Virus record (IMG/VR): IMGVR_UViG_3300045994_000147
Location: 1 to 64,000 of that record
DNA length: 64,000 bases
Source of the DNA: a virus
Strand: one strand, 5' to 3'
Shown here piece after piece: positions 22,416 through 30,131 of the stretch; within the stretch, counting starts at the first letter, position 1; each line of letters opens with the position of its first letter. The notes under the pieces are model-generated. The model saw only the letters and a program-made list of their open reading frames with translations, had not been told where the DNA came from and searched no databases. The translations under genes were made by a program, and so were the position numbers.

Positions 22416-23265
22416 AATAGCCCTTATTGATGGGGATGAGGTAGCCTATAGGGTTGCCCTTTCCTATCAACAGAAGTACTATGAAGTCAGAAAAGATGGT
22501 AAGCTACTATGGAAAATTAGGTACAAAGAGGATGCGGTAGAGTCAGTATTAAATAGAGATGATCTAGAAATTACTAGTGCAATTGAAGTACTAGACCCTA
22601 AGGGGTATCAAGAAGATGTCTTACTAACTCTTTCCTCTATATTGTATAAAACTAACTCCACAGGGTTTAGATTGTATCTATCAGGTTCACATAACTTTAG
22701 GTATAAGTTAGCTACCCTCTTACCATACAAAGGTAACAGATCTGAAGAGAAACCAGCTCATTTAGAGTTAGTTCGAAACTACATGTTTGAGAGAGGCGCT
22801 GAGGCTATAGATTTCTTAGAAGCTGATGACATGATGTCTGCTAATCATGAGATACTAGTAGACCAAGGGCATACACCCATCATTTGTTCTAGTGATAAGG
22901 ATCTAAAGACTGTACCATCATTAAATTATAACATCACTAAGAAAGTACTTCAGACAATAAGTGAGGAGCAAGCTTTAATGAACTTCTATTACCAGTTATT
23001 AATAGGTGATGGAGTTGATAATATACCTTCCCCTTATGGCCTAGGGGAAACCAAAGCTCTCTCGTACCTTACTTATAAATATCCATTTGATAAGTTAAAG
23101 GCATTCTACTCTGGTTTCTTAATGAGTAAAGATAAGAAGGGTGCATACAAAACTAAATGGTACGATGGTAGAGATGTAGATGAAGTTCTATGGGAAGTAG
23201 GTAACCTACTACATATGCGTAGAACACTTGATCCTGACGAACGATGGGAGTTGCCTAGTGGCTAG
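22408..23265 (+). CDS. 5'-3' exonuclease (FEN-like, T7 gp6/T5 type)
   Basis: The start at 22408 overlaps the previous gene. Catalytic carboxylates are visible: Leu-Ile-Asp-Gly-Asp-Glu (residues 6-11), Glu-Ala-Asp-Asp-Met near 137-141 and Ser-Ser-Asp-Lys-Asp-Leu near 160. The helix-hairpin-helix element follows as Ile-Gly-Asp-Gly-Val-Asp-Asn-Ile-Pro near 201. At 285 aa it is close to T7 gp6 and T5 D15 (about 300). It removes RNA primers and degrades host DNA. The end overlaps a free-standing HNH gene. Confidence 0.88.
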   Translation: MARIALIDGDEVAYRVALSYQQKYYEVRKDGKLLWKIRYKEDAVESVLNRDDLEITSAIEVLDPKGYQEDVLLTLSSILYKTNSTGFRLYLSGSHNFRYKLATLLPYKGNRSEEKPAHLELVRNYMFERGAEAIDFLEADDMMSANHEILVDQGHTPIICSSDKDLKTVPSLNYNITKKVLQTISEEQALMNFYYQLLIGDGVDNIPSPYGLGETKALSYLTYKYPFDKLKAFYSGFLMSKDKKGAYKTKWYDGRDVDEVLWEVGNLLHMRRTLDPDERWELPSG

Positions 23266-23686
23266 ACGAAAAAGCACCAACCCTTTAAAACATACCAATT
23301 GGTCTAATTGGAAAGCTACTCAAGTACGTAGCTCTTGGAGAGAAAGGGCTAAGAAGTTCGGATTAAACTTAAATGATGTGCCTACCAGAGCTGAGATACA
23401 AGACTGGCTAGAGGCTCAATCACCTATTAAATGTTATATAGAAGGTACTTTCATCTCTACTGAGGTAATGGAATTAGATCATAAGACTCCATTGAGTAGG
23501 GGCGGTAAGTTACATCTAGAGAATGTTGGATGCACATCTAGGTATTATAACAATATTAAGGGTACAATGACTGAAAAGGAGTTTAGACAACTATTGAGGT
23601 TAGTTAAAAAATGGGATGACAAAGGTGAATCTATATTCAAAAGACTTATGGCATCTAATCATATGTTTAGCAGGAGAAGAAGATGA
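23258..23686 (+). CDS. HNH endonuclease, free-standing
   Basis: GTG at 23258, with GGGAG upstream, gives Val-Ala-Arg-Arg-Lys and 142 aa. The HNH core is Cys-Tyr-Ile-Glu-Gly, Glu-Leu-Asp-His-Lys-Thr-Pro-Leu-Ser-Arg-Gly-Gly, then Leu-Glu-Asn-Val and Asn-Asn-Ile-Lys. It overlaps the end of the 5'-3' exonuclease gene by eight bases, a common place for mobile HNH genes. Its target may be the exonuclease gene of related phages, by analogy. Confidence 0.82.
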   Translation: MARRKSTNPLKHTNWSNWKATQVRSSWRERAKKFGLNLNDVPTRAEIQDWLEAQSPIKCYIEGTFISTEVMELDHKTPLSRGGKLHLENVGCTSRYYNNIKGTMTEKEFRQLLRLVKKWDDKGESIFKRLMASNHMFSRRRR

Positions 23687-23769
23687 TTGAAATACTAGTG
23701 GCAATACCATATCTAATAGCTATTTGGGTTACTTTACAGGGTATATTCTATGATAGGCATGTTAAATGA
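23683..23769 (+). CDS. Membrane microprotein (28 aa)
   Basis: A short frame overlapping both neighbours as ATGA; AGGAGAAGAAG precedes the start. Residues about 3-21 are hydrophobic. It may only couple translation, but the ribosome site is good. No family recognised. Confidence 0.45.
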   Translation: MIEILVAIPYLIAIWVTLQGIFYDRHVK

Positions 23770-24017
23770 GTGAAGATAATATCTTTCAGTTAGTTACTAA
23801 TAAGAAGGATGAAGAAAAACCTGGGTACATTAAGGTGACCTATGCCTCCGGGGAGATTGAGATGATACAGGCAGACTCCTTTGGGGTTACACAAGAGATG
23901 CCAGAGTACATTACGCTCTTCTCAGATAACCCAGATAAATTGGTAGGCTTTGTTAATAATAGGTACATAAAGAAACTGGAGATTATAGAAGACTATGATA
24001 ACAGCGAAAGTAATTAA
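23766..24017 (+). CDS. Small acidic protein of unknown function (83 aa)
   Basis: Start overlaps the previous stop (ATGA). The product is acidic, rich in Asp/Glu/Asn, with no membrane segment. The end overlaps the thyX start by 23 bases. No family recognised. Confidence 0.55.
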   Translation: MSEDNIFQLVTNKKDEEKPGYIKVTYASGEIEMIQADSFGVTQEMPEYITLFSDNPDKLVGFVNNRYIKKLEIIEDYDNSESN

Positions 24018-24777
24018 AGACTCTATTTCCAACCATAAAAAAAGGCTGACTACTTTAGAGTTAGAGTACCCTAGATACATTCACTCTGAGTTTATGACTC
24101 ACCGTGTTTTCTCTAGGAACGCTCAGAGCTCTAGGGCTATACCTGTGGAAGTATCCATACAAAGAGTTATGGATAACCCTGTAATACCAATATTTATGCA
24201 GAATCAAAAGGGCATGCAAGCTGATGATCAACTCGACTATGAGAACTTAAAAGAAGCGCATAAAGAGTGGCTACAAGCTGCGAGTATGGCTGTAGACTCT
24301 GCAATTGAACTTAAAATGCTAGGTGTTCATAAACAAGTAGTCAATAGACTATTAGAACCATTTTCAACTATTAAGGTCATTGTTACAGCAACTGAGTGGG
24401 ATAACTTCTTCTCCCTCAGAATACATCCAGCAGCTCAACAAGAGATGCAGCTGTTAGCCATAGCAATCAAAGAAGCCAGAGATCAATCTACTCCAATTAA
24501 AATGGATGCAGGTGAATGGCACTTACCTTATATTTATAAGTACGAAGAAGTATTAGATCTGTCTGTTAGAAAGAAAGTTAGTGTTGCTCGTTGTGCTAGA
24601 GTCTCCTATCTAAATCATGATAAACAATTAGATATTGATAAAGATATTAAATTCCATGATGATCTACTATCAGATAGACATGCATCCCCATTCGAGCATG
24701 TAGCAACCCCAGTACCATTCAACACAACTGCTAACTTTGTTGGATGGTCTCAATATAGGACATCGGTAGGATTATGA
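23995..24777 (+). CDS. thyX: Flavin-dependent thymidylate synthase ThyX
   Basis: The ThyX signature appears as Thr-His-Arg-Val-Phe-Ser-Arg-Asn-Ala-Gln-Ser-Ser-Arg (35-47). A second family region, Phe-Phe-Ser-Leu-Arg near 142 with downstream Pro-Ala-Ala-Gln-Gln-Glu-Met, binds FAD and dUMP. The enzyme makes dTMP from dUMP using methylenetetrahydrofolate and NADPH. At 260 aa it has normal length. With MazG and both ribonucleotide reductase subunits it forms a dNTP-supply set typical of lytic phages. Confidence 0.92.
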   Translation: MITAKVIKDSISNHKKRLTTLELEYPRYIHSEFMTHRVFSRNAQSSRAIPVEVSIQRVMDNPVIPIFMQNQKGMQADDQLDYENLKEAHKEWLQAASMAVDSAIELKMLGVHKQVVNRLLEPFSTIKVIVTATEWDNFFSLRIHPAAQQEMQLLAIAIKEARDQSTPIKMDAGEWHLPYIYKYEEVLDLSVRKKVSVARCARVSYLNHDKQLDIDKDIKFHDDLLSDRHASPFEHVATPVPFNTTANFVGWSQYRTSVGL

Positions 24778-24801
24778 TCTACTTCGGAGGTGAATAACAT
24801 T

Positions 24802-24987
24802 ATGAAATTTATTAAACAAACAGTATTTATAATTGGTGTGGTTCTATTATGCGCTTTATTTTTAATACCAGCAGCGGTTACGTGTCTTATTGATTTTCTA
24901 GCCGATGGGTATACTCTATCAGAATCTAAATCTGACTTAGAAGACCTATTAAAATATACAAAGGAAACTTTCAATGAAATTAGATAA
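24802..24987 (+). CDS. Small membrane protein (61 aa)
   Basis: GGAGG lies about 12 bases before the ATG; an alternative GTG start four codons earlier is possible. One long hydrophobic segment (about residues 7-33) is followed by a charged cytoplasmic or periplasmic tail. Function unknown. The end overlaps the next gene by 14 bases. Confidence 0.5.
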   Translation: MKFIKQTVFIIGVVLLCALFLIPAAVTCLIDFLADGYTLSESKSDLEDLLKYTKETFNEIR

Positions 24988-25192
24988 TTGGTTTATAGTT
25001 AACAATAGAGCCTATGGTAATGTGTCAGGTAGCCATAGATTTGAGGAGGGTGAGTTTATAGCTACATCACCTATTGTTAAAAGGGAAGATAGGAGTAAGA
25101 CTAGTAATATGATTATTACTACTAAATCAGGTAGTGTGTATGAATTAGGCCCAACATATGTTAACTATGAATCAGGAGAAGAAATTGAGTGA
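24974..25192 (+). CDS. Small protein of unknown function (72 aa)
   Basis: AAGGAAA lies before the ATG, inside the previous gene. The product looks beta-rich and has no cysteine or membrane segment. The end overlaps the MazG gene start by eight bases. No family recognised. Confidence 0.55.
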   Translation: MKLDNWFIVNNRAYGNVSGSHRFEEGEFIATSPIVKREDRSKTSNMIITTKSGSVYELGPTYVNYESGEEIE

Positions 25193-25562
25193 GGCAACTA
25201 AAGCGAACATAGAAGCACAATACGGATCCTTAGTCTCCACTCTAATTAAAGATGGGAAAGATATAGCCGATAATATAACTCCCTTAGAGGCAGACCTAAT
25301 CCATAGTGTTTTAGGGATTGCTGGGGAAGCTGGGGAGCTATTAGATGCTATTAAGAAACATACTATCTACAAGAAAGAGTTAGACTTCGCTAATATTGTA
25401 GAGGAACTAGGGGATCTAGAGTTTTATATGGAGAATTTGAGAAAGGCTCTTAATATCTCTAGAGAGCTAGTGCTATTGACTAATATAGCCAAACTTACTA
25501 AGAGATACCCTAAAGGTGCTTACTCCAACGAGGATGCTATCTTCAGAGCTGATAAGGCTTAA
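25185..25562 (+). CDS. MazG-like nucleotide pyrophosphohydrolase
   Basis: TTG at 25185 is chosen because CAGGAG lies six bases before it; 125 aa result. The metal site is visible as Glu-Ala-Gly-Glu (48-51) and Glu-Glu-Leu-Gly-Asp (73-77), the MazG E-x2-E...E-x2-D pattern. Members hydrolyse NTPs or dNTPs, or lower ppGpp during infection. It lies between thyX and the sigma factor gene, overlapping its neighbour. Confidence 0.85.
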   Translation: MSEATKANIEAQYGSLVSTLIKDGKDIADNITPLEADLIHSVLGIAGEAGELLDAIKKHTIYKKELDFANIVEELGDLEFYMENLRKALNISRELVLLTNIAKLTKRYPKGAYSNEDAIFRADKA

Positions 25563-25563
25563 T

Positions 25564-26235
25564 ATGACTAAAAGTGCTAATGAGCTGGTAAAAGAATACT
25601 CATCATTAGTTAAGCGTATTGCATATCATGTATCAACTAAACTCCCTGATTCAGTCTTGGTAGAGGATTTAATTCAATCTGGTATGATTGGGTTACTCGA
25701 AGCTCATAAGAGCTATAAGGACGATCAGGGAGCTTCATTTGATACCTTTGCTTCTATAAGGATTAGAGGGGCTATGATGGATGAGATACGGAGATGTGAT
25801 TGGGTTCCTAGATCTGTATATAAGAAGTCAAGGGATGTTGCTAACGCTATCTATAAGATAGAGGCTGATACTCTCTCTGAAGCTAGACCGGCGGATATAA
25901 TGCAATATTTAGGGATTAGTTCTGAGGAGTATAATAAGATCCTTCATGACTCCTCTAAGACTAAGATAGTGTCTATAGATTCATTGTCTGATGATATGAG
26001 TGCAGATATGAGTGATCCACCTTCCTCTCTTAACTTGAAAGAGTTTGAGAAGGAGCTATCTGAAGCTATAGAGACTTTGAGTGATAGAGAGAGATATGTT
26101 CTTCATCTGTACTATGATGAAGACTACAACCTTAGTAAGATAGGTGATATACTAAACATATCTGAATCAAGGGTATCTCAAATAAACTCTGAGATCGTCA
26201 TTAAATTACGTAAGAAACTAATAGGAAAAATATGA
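25564..26235 (+). CDS. RNA polymerase sigma factor, FliA/sigma28-like
   Basis: The ATG at 25564 gives 223 aa. Region 2 is clear (Val-Glu-Asp-Leu-Ile-Gln-Ser-Gly-Met-Ile-Gly-Leu, then Phe-Asp-Thr-Phe-Ala and Ile-Arg-Gly-Ala-Met-Met-Asp-Glu-Ile-Arg-Arg near 60-75), the latter highly typical of FliA. Region 4 (Leu-Ser-Asp-Arg-Glu-Arg-Tyr-Val-Leu near 170 and a helix-turn-helix to 215) is present; region 3 is degenerate. It should redirect host RNA polymerase, most likely to the minus-strand late promoters, as phage sigma factors do in phiEco32 and SPO1. No anti-sigma gene recognised. Confidence 0.9.
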   Translation: MTKSANELVKEYSSLVKRIAYHVSTKLPDSVLVEDLIQSGMIGLLEAHKSYKDDQGASFDTFASIRIRGAMMDEIRRCDWVPRSVYKKSRDVANAIYKIEADTLSEARPADIMQYLGISSEEYNKILHDSSKTKIVSIDSLSDDMSADMSDPPSSLNLKEFEKELSEAIETLSDRERYVLHLYYDEDYNLSKIGDILNISESRVSQINSEIVIKLRKKLIGKI

Positions 26236-26537
26236 AAGCAGTAGATTTTCTGAAGAGATCACTAGATTTACTAGAACAAAGAGGGACGGAGTACTCCCAG
26301 GATGATTCAAAAGAAGAAAGAAGTTTCGCTTCAGTGGCTGCAATATTCAACGCTAAGACAGGTAAGAATATAACCCCTGCTGAAGTCTGCTTGCTTCTAC
26401 AGGATCTAAAAGATGTTAGGCAATGGAGCCAAGATAGGTTACATCAAGACAGCGTAGAGGATTGTGTATCATACTCAGCACTTAAAGCTGAAGAGTTAAT
26501 TAAACAATATAAAAGGAAAGAAGATGAAAAGAGATAA
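26232..26537 (+). CDS. Helical protein resembling DUF6378-type phage proteins
   Basis: 101 aa, all-helical and charged. The pattern Arg-Gly-x-x-Tyr, Phe-x-x-Ile/Val-Ala, Ile-Thr-Pro-Ala-Glu-Val and Leu-Lys-Asp-Val-Arg, ending with a Tyr-x-Ala-Leu helix, is that of short phage proteins grouped as DUF6378. Their biochemical role is unknown. The start overlaps the sigma factor stop by four bases. Family assignment is by remembered pattern and should be tested. Confidence 0.6.
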   Translation: MKAVDFLKRSLDLLEQRGTEYSQDDSKEERSFASVAAIFNAKTGKNITPAEVCLLLQDLKDVRQWSQDRLHQDSVEDCVSYSALKAEELIKQYKRKEDEKR

Positions 26538-26583
26538 CTTAAGTTTGCTAAGGGAATTAGTAGGCAAGGATAATGATAGGTAG
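26524..26583 (+). CDS. Possible 19-aa microprotein or coupling frame
   Basis: A short frame with AAAGGAAAG upstream overlaps the previous gene by 14 bases and shares one base with the next start (TAGTG). It may be translated only to feed ribosomes into the following gene. Too short to judge by sequence. Confidence 0.3.
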   Translation: MKRDNLSLLRELVGKDNDR

Positions 26584-26942
26584 TGATTGCTTCAGCCGTT
26601 TTGTGCATAGCTTTAAATATGTACATGGAGGCTAGAAGTGAACCAGTGGATGCTATGGTGGCAGTAGCTGCTATTACACTAAATAGGAGTAAAGATCAGG
26701 AGTATCCTAATTCTGTTTGTGAGGTAGTTTATATGCCATCAGCATTTACATGGACTAAACATAGAGTTAAAATAAAAGAGAAGGTAATGCTAGAAAGAAC
26801 TAAACAGCTAGCGACTCTATATACTAAAGGTAGATTAAAGAATCCAATAGGTTCTAGAAAATTCTTTAATCACAAAAGGTTGGGTAAAAGGTTTAAGACG
26901 CCTTATAAGCCTATTGTTATTGGACAACTAATGTTTTATTAA
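26583..26942 (+). CDS. Cell wall hydrolase, SleB-like
   Basis: Shows the SleB/Hydrolase_2 signature: Ala-Leu-Asn-Met-Tyr-Met-Glu-Ala-Arg-Ser-Glu-Pro near residue 9-20, with the presumed catalytic glutamate, followed by Ala-Val-Ala-Ala-Ile-Thr-Leu-Asn-Arg and Val-Cys-Glu-Val-Val-Tyr. Family members cleave the glycan strand of peptidoglycan. Length 119 aa is a minimal domain; the hydrophobic N terminus is part of the fold rather than a clear signal peptide. GTG start. It is separate from the GH108 endolysin of the late arm and sits among early genes, so a role other than lysis is possible. Confidence 0.75.
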   Translation: MIASAVLCIALNMYMEARSEPVDAMVAVAAITLNRSKDQEYPNSVCEVVYMPSAFTWTKHRVKIKEKVMLERTKQLATLYTKGRLKNPIGSRKFFNHKRLGKRFKTPYKPIVIGQLMFY

Positions 26943-26943
26943 T

Positions 26944-27153
26944 ATGAAAATAGTTAAATTTAAAGATGGTAAATATGGTATTAGGCAGTGGAATTGGTTC
27001 TTTTTTAGGTACGAATTTAAAGATTTAGACCCAGATTGCCCTAGGTGGTTTGGGTTTTATTCTATTCGTTTTAAATATTGTAAGGGTACTCTACCAGCTG
27101 TTAAGAAAGCCTTAGCTAATTTAGATGATGTAGGCGAACCATTCTATGATTAA
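26944..27153 (+). CDS. Small aromatic-rich protein (69 aa)
   Basis: Starts one base after the previous stop. The product is rich in Trp, Phe, Tyr and Lys, with two cysteines and no clear membrane segment; it looks like a small beta-rich fold. The end overlaps the nrdB start. No family recognised. Confidence 0.55.
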   Translation: MKIVKFKDGKYGIRQWNWFFFRYEFKDLDPDCPRWFGFYSIRFKYCKGTLPAVKKALANLDDVGEPFYD

Positions 27154-28138
27154 ACTCTTAACCCCTAAGTCCACATATACAATAGATTACCCAACAGCTA
27201 TTGAGTATGCCAAGCAGCAAGCAGAGATCTTCTGGTTACCTGATGAGATTGAAGTAGAGAAGGATCTACATGATCTAAAGACTAACTTTACAGATGCTGA
27301 GTATCATGGGGTAGTTTCCACTCTCAAACTTTTTACTATATACGAATTATCAGTTGGTAGAGAGTATTGGTCTGGATATATCTCAGAGATCTTTCAGAGA
27401 CCTGATATACAGAGAATGGCTAATTGCTTCTCATTCTTTGAGATCAATGTTCATGCACCATTCTACAATAAGTTAAATGAAGTTTTAGGTTTAGACACCG
27501 ATGAGTTCTACAACTCCTATCTAGATGACCCTACCCTAAAGAATAGAATGGAGTGGATAGGTAAGAGAGTAGAGAAGAGAGCTACTCATTTTGATAAGTT
27601 AAAATCAATAGCCTCCTTCTCTATGATCGAGGGAGCAGTCCTTTACTCCTCGTTTGCCTTCCTAAAGCACTTCCAATCCGAAGGTAAGAACAAACTAATG
27701 AATGTTACAGCTGGTATTAACTTCTCTGTTAAAGATGAGAACATACATAGTGAAGCTGGAGCATGGTTGTTTAGGACGTATCTAAGGGAACTGATTGAAG
27801 ATCTGGGAGTTAGTGATAGACAACTAAAGGAGATACAAGAAGACCTAATAGATGTTGCTAAAACAATAGAAGAACATGAAGCTATTATCATAGACAAGAT
27901 CTTTGAGAATGGTGATATTAAAGGTATTACCTCCATCCAGTTAAAAGAGTTTGTTAAAGAACGTCTTAACTTGTGCTTAGGGAACTTAGGCATTATTTCT
28001 TATAGATTTGAAGTAGAAGATGACTATGTGTCCTCATGGTTCTATAAGAACATCAACTCCTCTAAACTACATGACTTCTTTGCTAAACAGGGCTCAGAGT
28101 ATAATAGAGCTTGGTCTGAATCTAAATTCACATGGTAA
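27146..28138 (+). CDS. nrdB: Class I ribonucleotide reductase, beta subunit
   Basis: 330 aa with the ferritin-like diiron fold. Visible metal residues: an Asp near 40, Glu162 (Met-Ile-Glu-Gly-Ala), and Glu198-Asn-Ile-His201. The first helix reads Glu99-Ile-Asn-Val-His103 with Tyr107 four residues on, so the glutamate lies four rather than three residues before the histidine, unlike the E. coli ExxH pattern. The radical tyrosine position is kept. It should generate the radical used by the alpha subunit, whose gene follows after one small gene. Confidence 0.9.
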   Translation: MIKLLTPKSTYTIDYPTAIEYAKQQAEIFWLPDEIEVEKDLHDLKTNFTDAEYHGVVSTLKLFTIYELSVGREYWSGYISEIFQRPDIQRMANCFSFFEINVHAPFYNKLNEVLGLDTDEFYNSYLDDPTLKNRMEWIGKRVEKRATHFDKLKSIASFSMIEGAVLYSSFAFLKHFQSEGKNKLMNVTAGINFSVKDENIHSEAGAWLFRTYLRELIEDLGVSDRQLKEIQEDLIDVAKTIEEHEAIIIDKIFENGDIKGITSIQLKEFVKERLNLCLGNLGIISYRFEVEDDYVSSWFYKNINSSKLHDFFAKQGSEYNRAWSESKFTW

Positions 28139-28142
28139 AATA

Positions 28143-28298
28143 ATGGAAGAAATAAGTATAATATCTTTGATTAAAGAGGCCTTTGAAGATGGGTATGGCG
28201 CTAGGGCTACATATAACGATACTGAGATGTCAGATAGAGAAGAAGAGTGGAGTAATGTAGAAAGCTATTATAAACATAAGATACTGGAGTTAGATTGA
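28143..28298 (+). CDS. Small acidic protein between nrdB and nrdA (51 aa)
   Basis: A true start at 28143 follows nrdB by four bases; a longer frame from 28020 is a shadow. The product is acidic and helical. Its end overlaps the nrdA TTG start by four bases. Its place between the two reductase genes suggests a glutaredoxin-like or regulatory role, but no redox Cys-x-x-Cys is present. Function unknown. Confidence 0.6.
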   Translation: MEEISIISLIKEAFEDGYGARATYNDTEMSDREEEWSNVESYYKHKILELD

Positions 28299-29986
28299 GC
28301 ATATATGCAGATTTAAGTAATGAAAGAAAGGGCTTGCAGGAGTCAGGGGAATTACCTAATTGGGTAACAACTAACTCCTATCAGATGTTAAAAGAAAAGT
28401 ATTTAGAGCCAGGAGAAACTCTTAAGAATAGATTTAGAGCAATAGCTGTAACAGCATCAAGATACATGAAGACCCACTCCTACTGGGAGTCTATATTCTT
28501 TGATCTATTATGGAATGGATGGTTAGCACCTTCAACCCCAGTACTAGCTAATATGGGCAGAGATAAAGGCTGCCCTGTCAGCTGTTCCGGGGGGTACATA
28601 GGAGATAGTGTATACGACTTCTATACAGGTCAGCTAGAGGTGGCAATGCTCTCTAAGAATGGATTTGGTACCTCAGGGTACTTAGGAGACATTAGACCCA
28701 GAGGAGCGCCTATTAACGGCATTAAAGGGGGAGCTAGCGGTATTGTACCTGTCTTCAAAGATTATGTACAGGTTGCTAGAGATATTAGTCAAGGAAGTAG
28801 TAGGAGAGGGGCTTGGGCTGGTTATGTCCCTATAGATCACGATGACTTCCAAGAGTTAATTAATCACATCTCTAAATTCCCAGATGATGCTAACATAGGT
28901 TGGATCGTTAGTAAGAAATTCATTGACCGATTAGACTCAGGGGATAAGGAAGCTTTAGATAGATATCAGAAGGCTTTAAAGCTTAAAATGATAACTGGTA
29001 AAGGTTACTTCTTTTTTGTCGATAAGGTTAATGATCTGAATCCGCAGTGGTACAAGGACAAAGGGTTAAAAGTACTTGCATCTCAACTGTGCACTGAAAT
29101 AGCTCTTTACTCAAACGAATGGGAGACATATACTTGTGTCCTATCCTCTATGAACTTATCTAAGTTAGATGAATGGGAAGATACTGATGCTATTTTTAAT
29201 TCCACCGTGTTCTTGCAGTGTGTTGCGCTCAACTTTATTTCAATTGGAGCAGAAATTAAAGGTCTTGAAAAAGCAGTTATGTTTACTGAAAATAATATGG
29301 CTCTCGGTCTCGGTACTCTTGGCTTCCACACTTATCTGCAAGATCACTCTATACCTTTTGAATCTATAGATGCTAACTACGCTAACTCACGCATATTTAA
29401 ACTCATGGATGACGAGAGTCTAAGAGCCTCTAAGTGGTTAGCGGAGGAATTTGGAGAGTGTAAAGTAACTAAGGGATATGGAGTAGCTAATACCCATAGA
29501 CTGGCAGTAGCCCCTAACCTCTCCTCAGCTTTGATTTGTGGTGGAGTGTCTCAGGGTATAGAGCCAGTATATAAGAACGCTTATATCCAAGGCACATCGT
29601 CTGGAGAGATGAATAGAGTGAACCCTTCCCTCCTTAAGATAATGAAAGAAAGGGGGATGGATACCCCAGAGGTTATTTCAGATATTATAAATAACAATGG
29701 ATCCATTCAGCATGTAAACTGGTTAAGTGACCATGAGAAATTAGTATTTAAAACAGCATTTGAGATTGATCAGAAAGTAATCATACGCCTAGCATCTACT
29801 AGACAACGTTATATAGATCAAGCTCAATCCATTAATTTATTCTTCTCCGCAGATGAAGATGAATCCTATATTTCAGAGGTTCATCAGTTAGCATTTAAAG
29901 ACCCATATATTAAGTCACTATATTATATTCGTAGTGAATCTGGTGTCATGGCATCTAAAGGGGAATGTACTTCGTGTGAAGGTTAA
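28295..29986 (+). CDS. nrdA: Class I ribonucleotide reductase, alpha subunit, short form
   Basis: 563 aa against about 760 for cellular NrdA: the N-terminal ATP-cone is missing, so dATP feedback control should be absent. The redox cysteines Cys97 and Cys281, the thiyl Cys266, Glu268, a Tyr-Tyr pair near the end and the C-terminal Cys558-x2-Cys561 are present. The Asn-Leu-Cys-x-Glu motif reads Gln264-Leu-Cys-Thr-Glu, a change at a catalytic position. Starts with TTG overlapping the previous gene. It reduces NDPs to dNDPs. Confidence 0.92.
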   Translation: MSIYADLSNERKGLQESGELPNWVTTNSYQMLKEKYLEPGETLKNRFRAIAVTASRYMKTHSYWESIFFDLLWNGWLAPSTPVLANMGRDKGCPVSCSGGYIGDSVYDFYTGQLEVAMLSKNGFGTSGYLGDIRPRGAPINGIKGGASGIVPVFKDYVQVARDISQGSSRRGAWAGYVPIDHDDFQELINHISKFPDDANIGWIVSKKFIDRLDSGDKEALDRYQKALKLKMITGKGYFFFVDKVNDLNPQWYKDKGLKVLASQLCTEIALYSNEWETYTCVLSSMNLSKLDEWEDTDAIFNSTVFLQCVALNFISIGAEIKGLEKAVMFTENNMALGLGTLGFHTYLQDHSIPFESIDANYANSRIFKLMDDESLRASKWLAEEFGECKVTKGYGVANTHRLAVAPNLSSALICGGVSQGIEPVYKNAYIQGTSSGEMNRVNPSLLKIMKERGMDTPEVISDIINNNGSIQHVNWLSDHEKLVFKTAFEIDQKVIIRLASTRQRYIDQAQSINLFFSADEDESYISEVHQLAFKDPYIKSLYYIRSESGVMASKGECTSCEG

Positions 29987-29988
29987 TT

Positions 29989-30120
29989 ATGAGAAGCATA
30001 TTAATAGCAGTAATAGTTGTAATGGCGTATTTTTTAATTCAAGTAGAGATTGATGGTGCTCATCCATGTTCTGCTTTTTCTAGTAATCAACAGGATTGTA
30101 ACTCTGACAACCATAGATAA
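29989..30120 (+). CDS. Small exported or membrane-anchored protein (43 aa)
   Basis: A complete short frame fills the gap between nrdA and phoH. Residues 3-17 form a hydrophobic signal or anchor, followed by a short polar tail with two cysteines that could form a periplasmic disulfide. No strong ribosome site; the start is two bases after the nrdA stop. No family recognised. Confidence 0.5.
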   Translation: MRSILIAVIVVMAYFLIQVEIDGAHPCSAFSSNQQDCNSDNHR

Positions 30121-30131
30121 GGACTAATAAC

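Noticed and set aside
28020-28298. 92-aa gene starting inside nrdB
   Set aside because: The in-frame ATG at 28143 directly after nrdB is the natural start; the upstream part is a shadow of nrdB.
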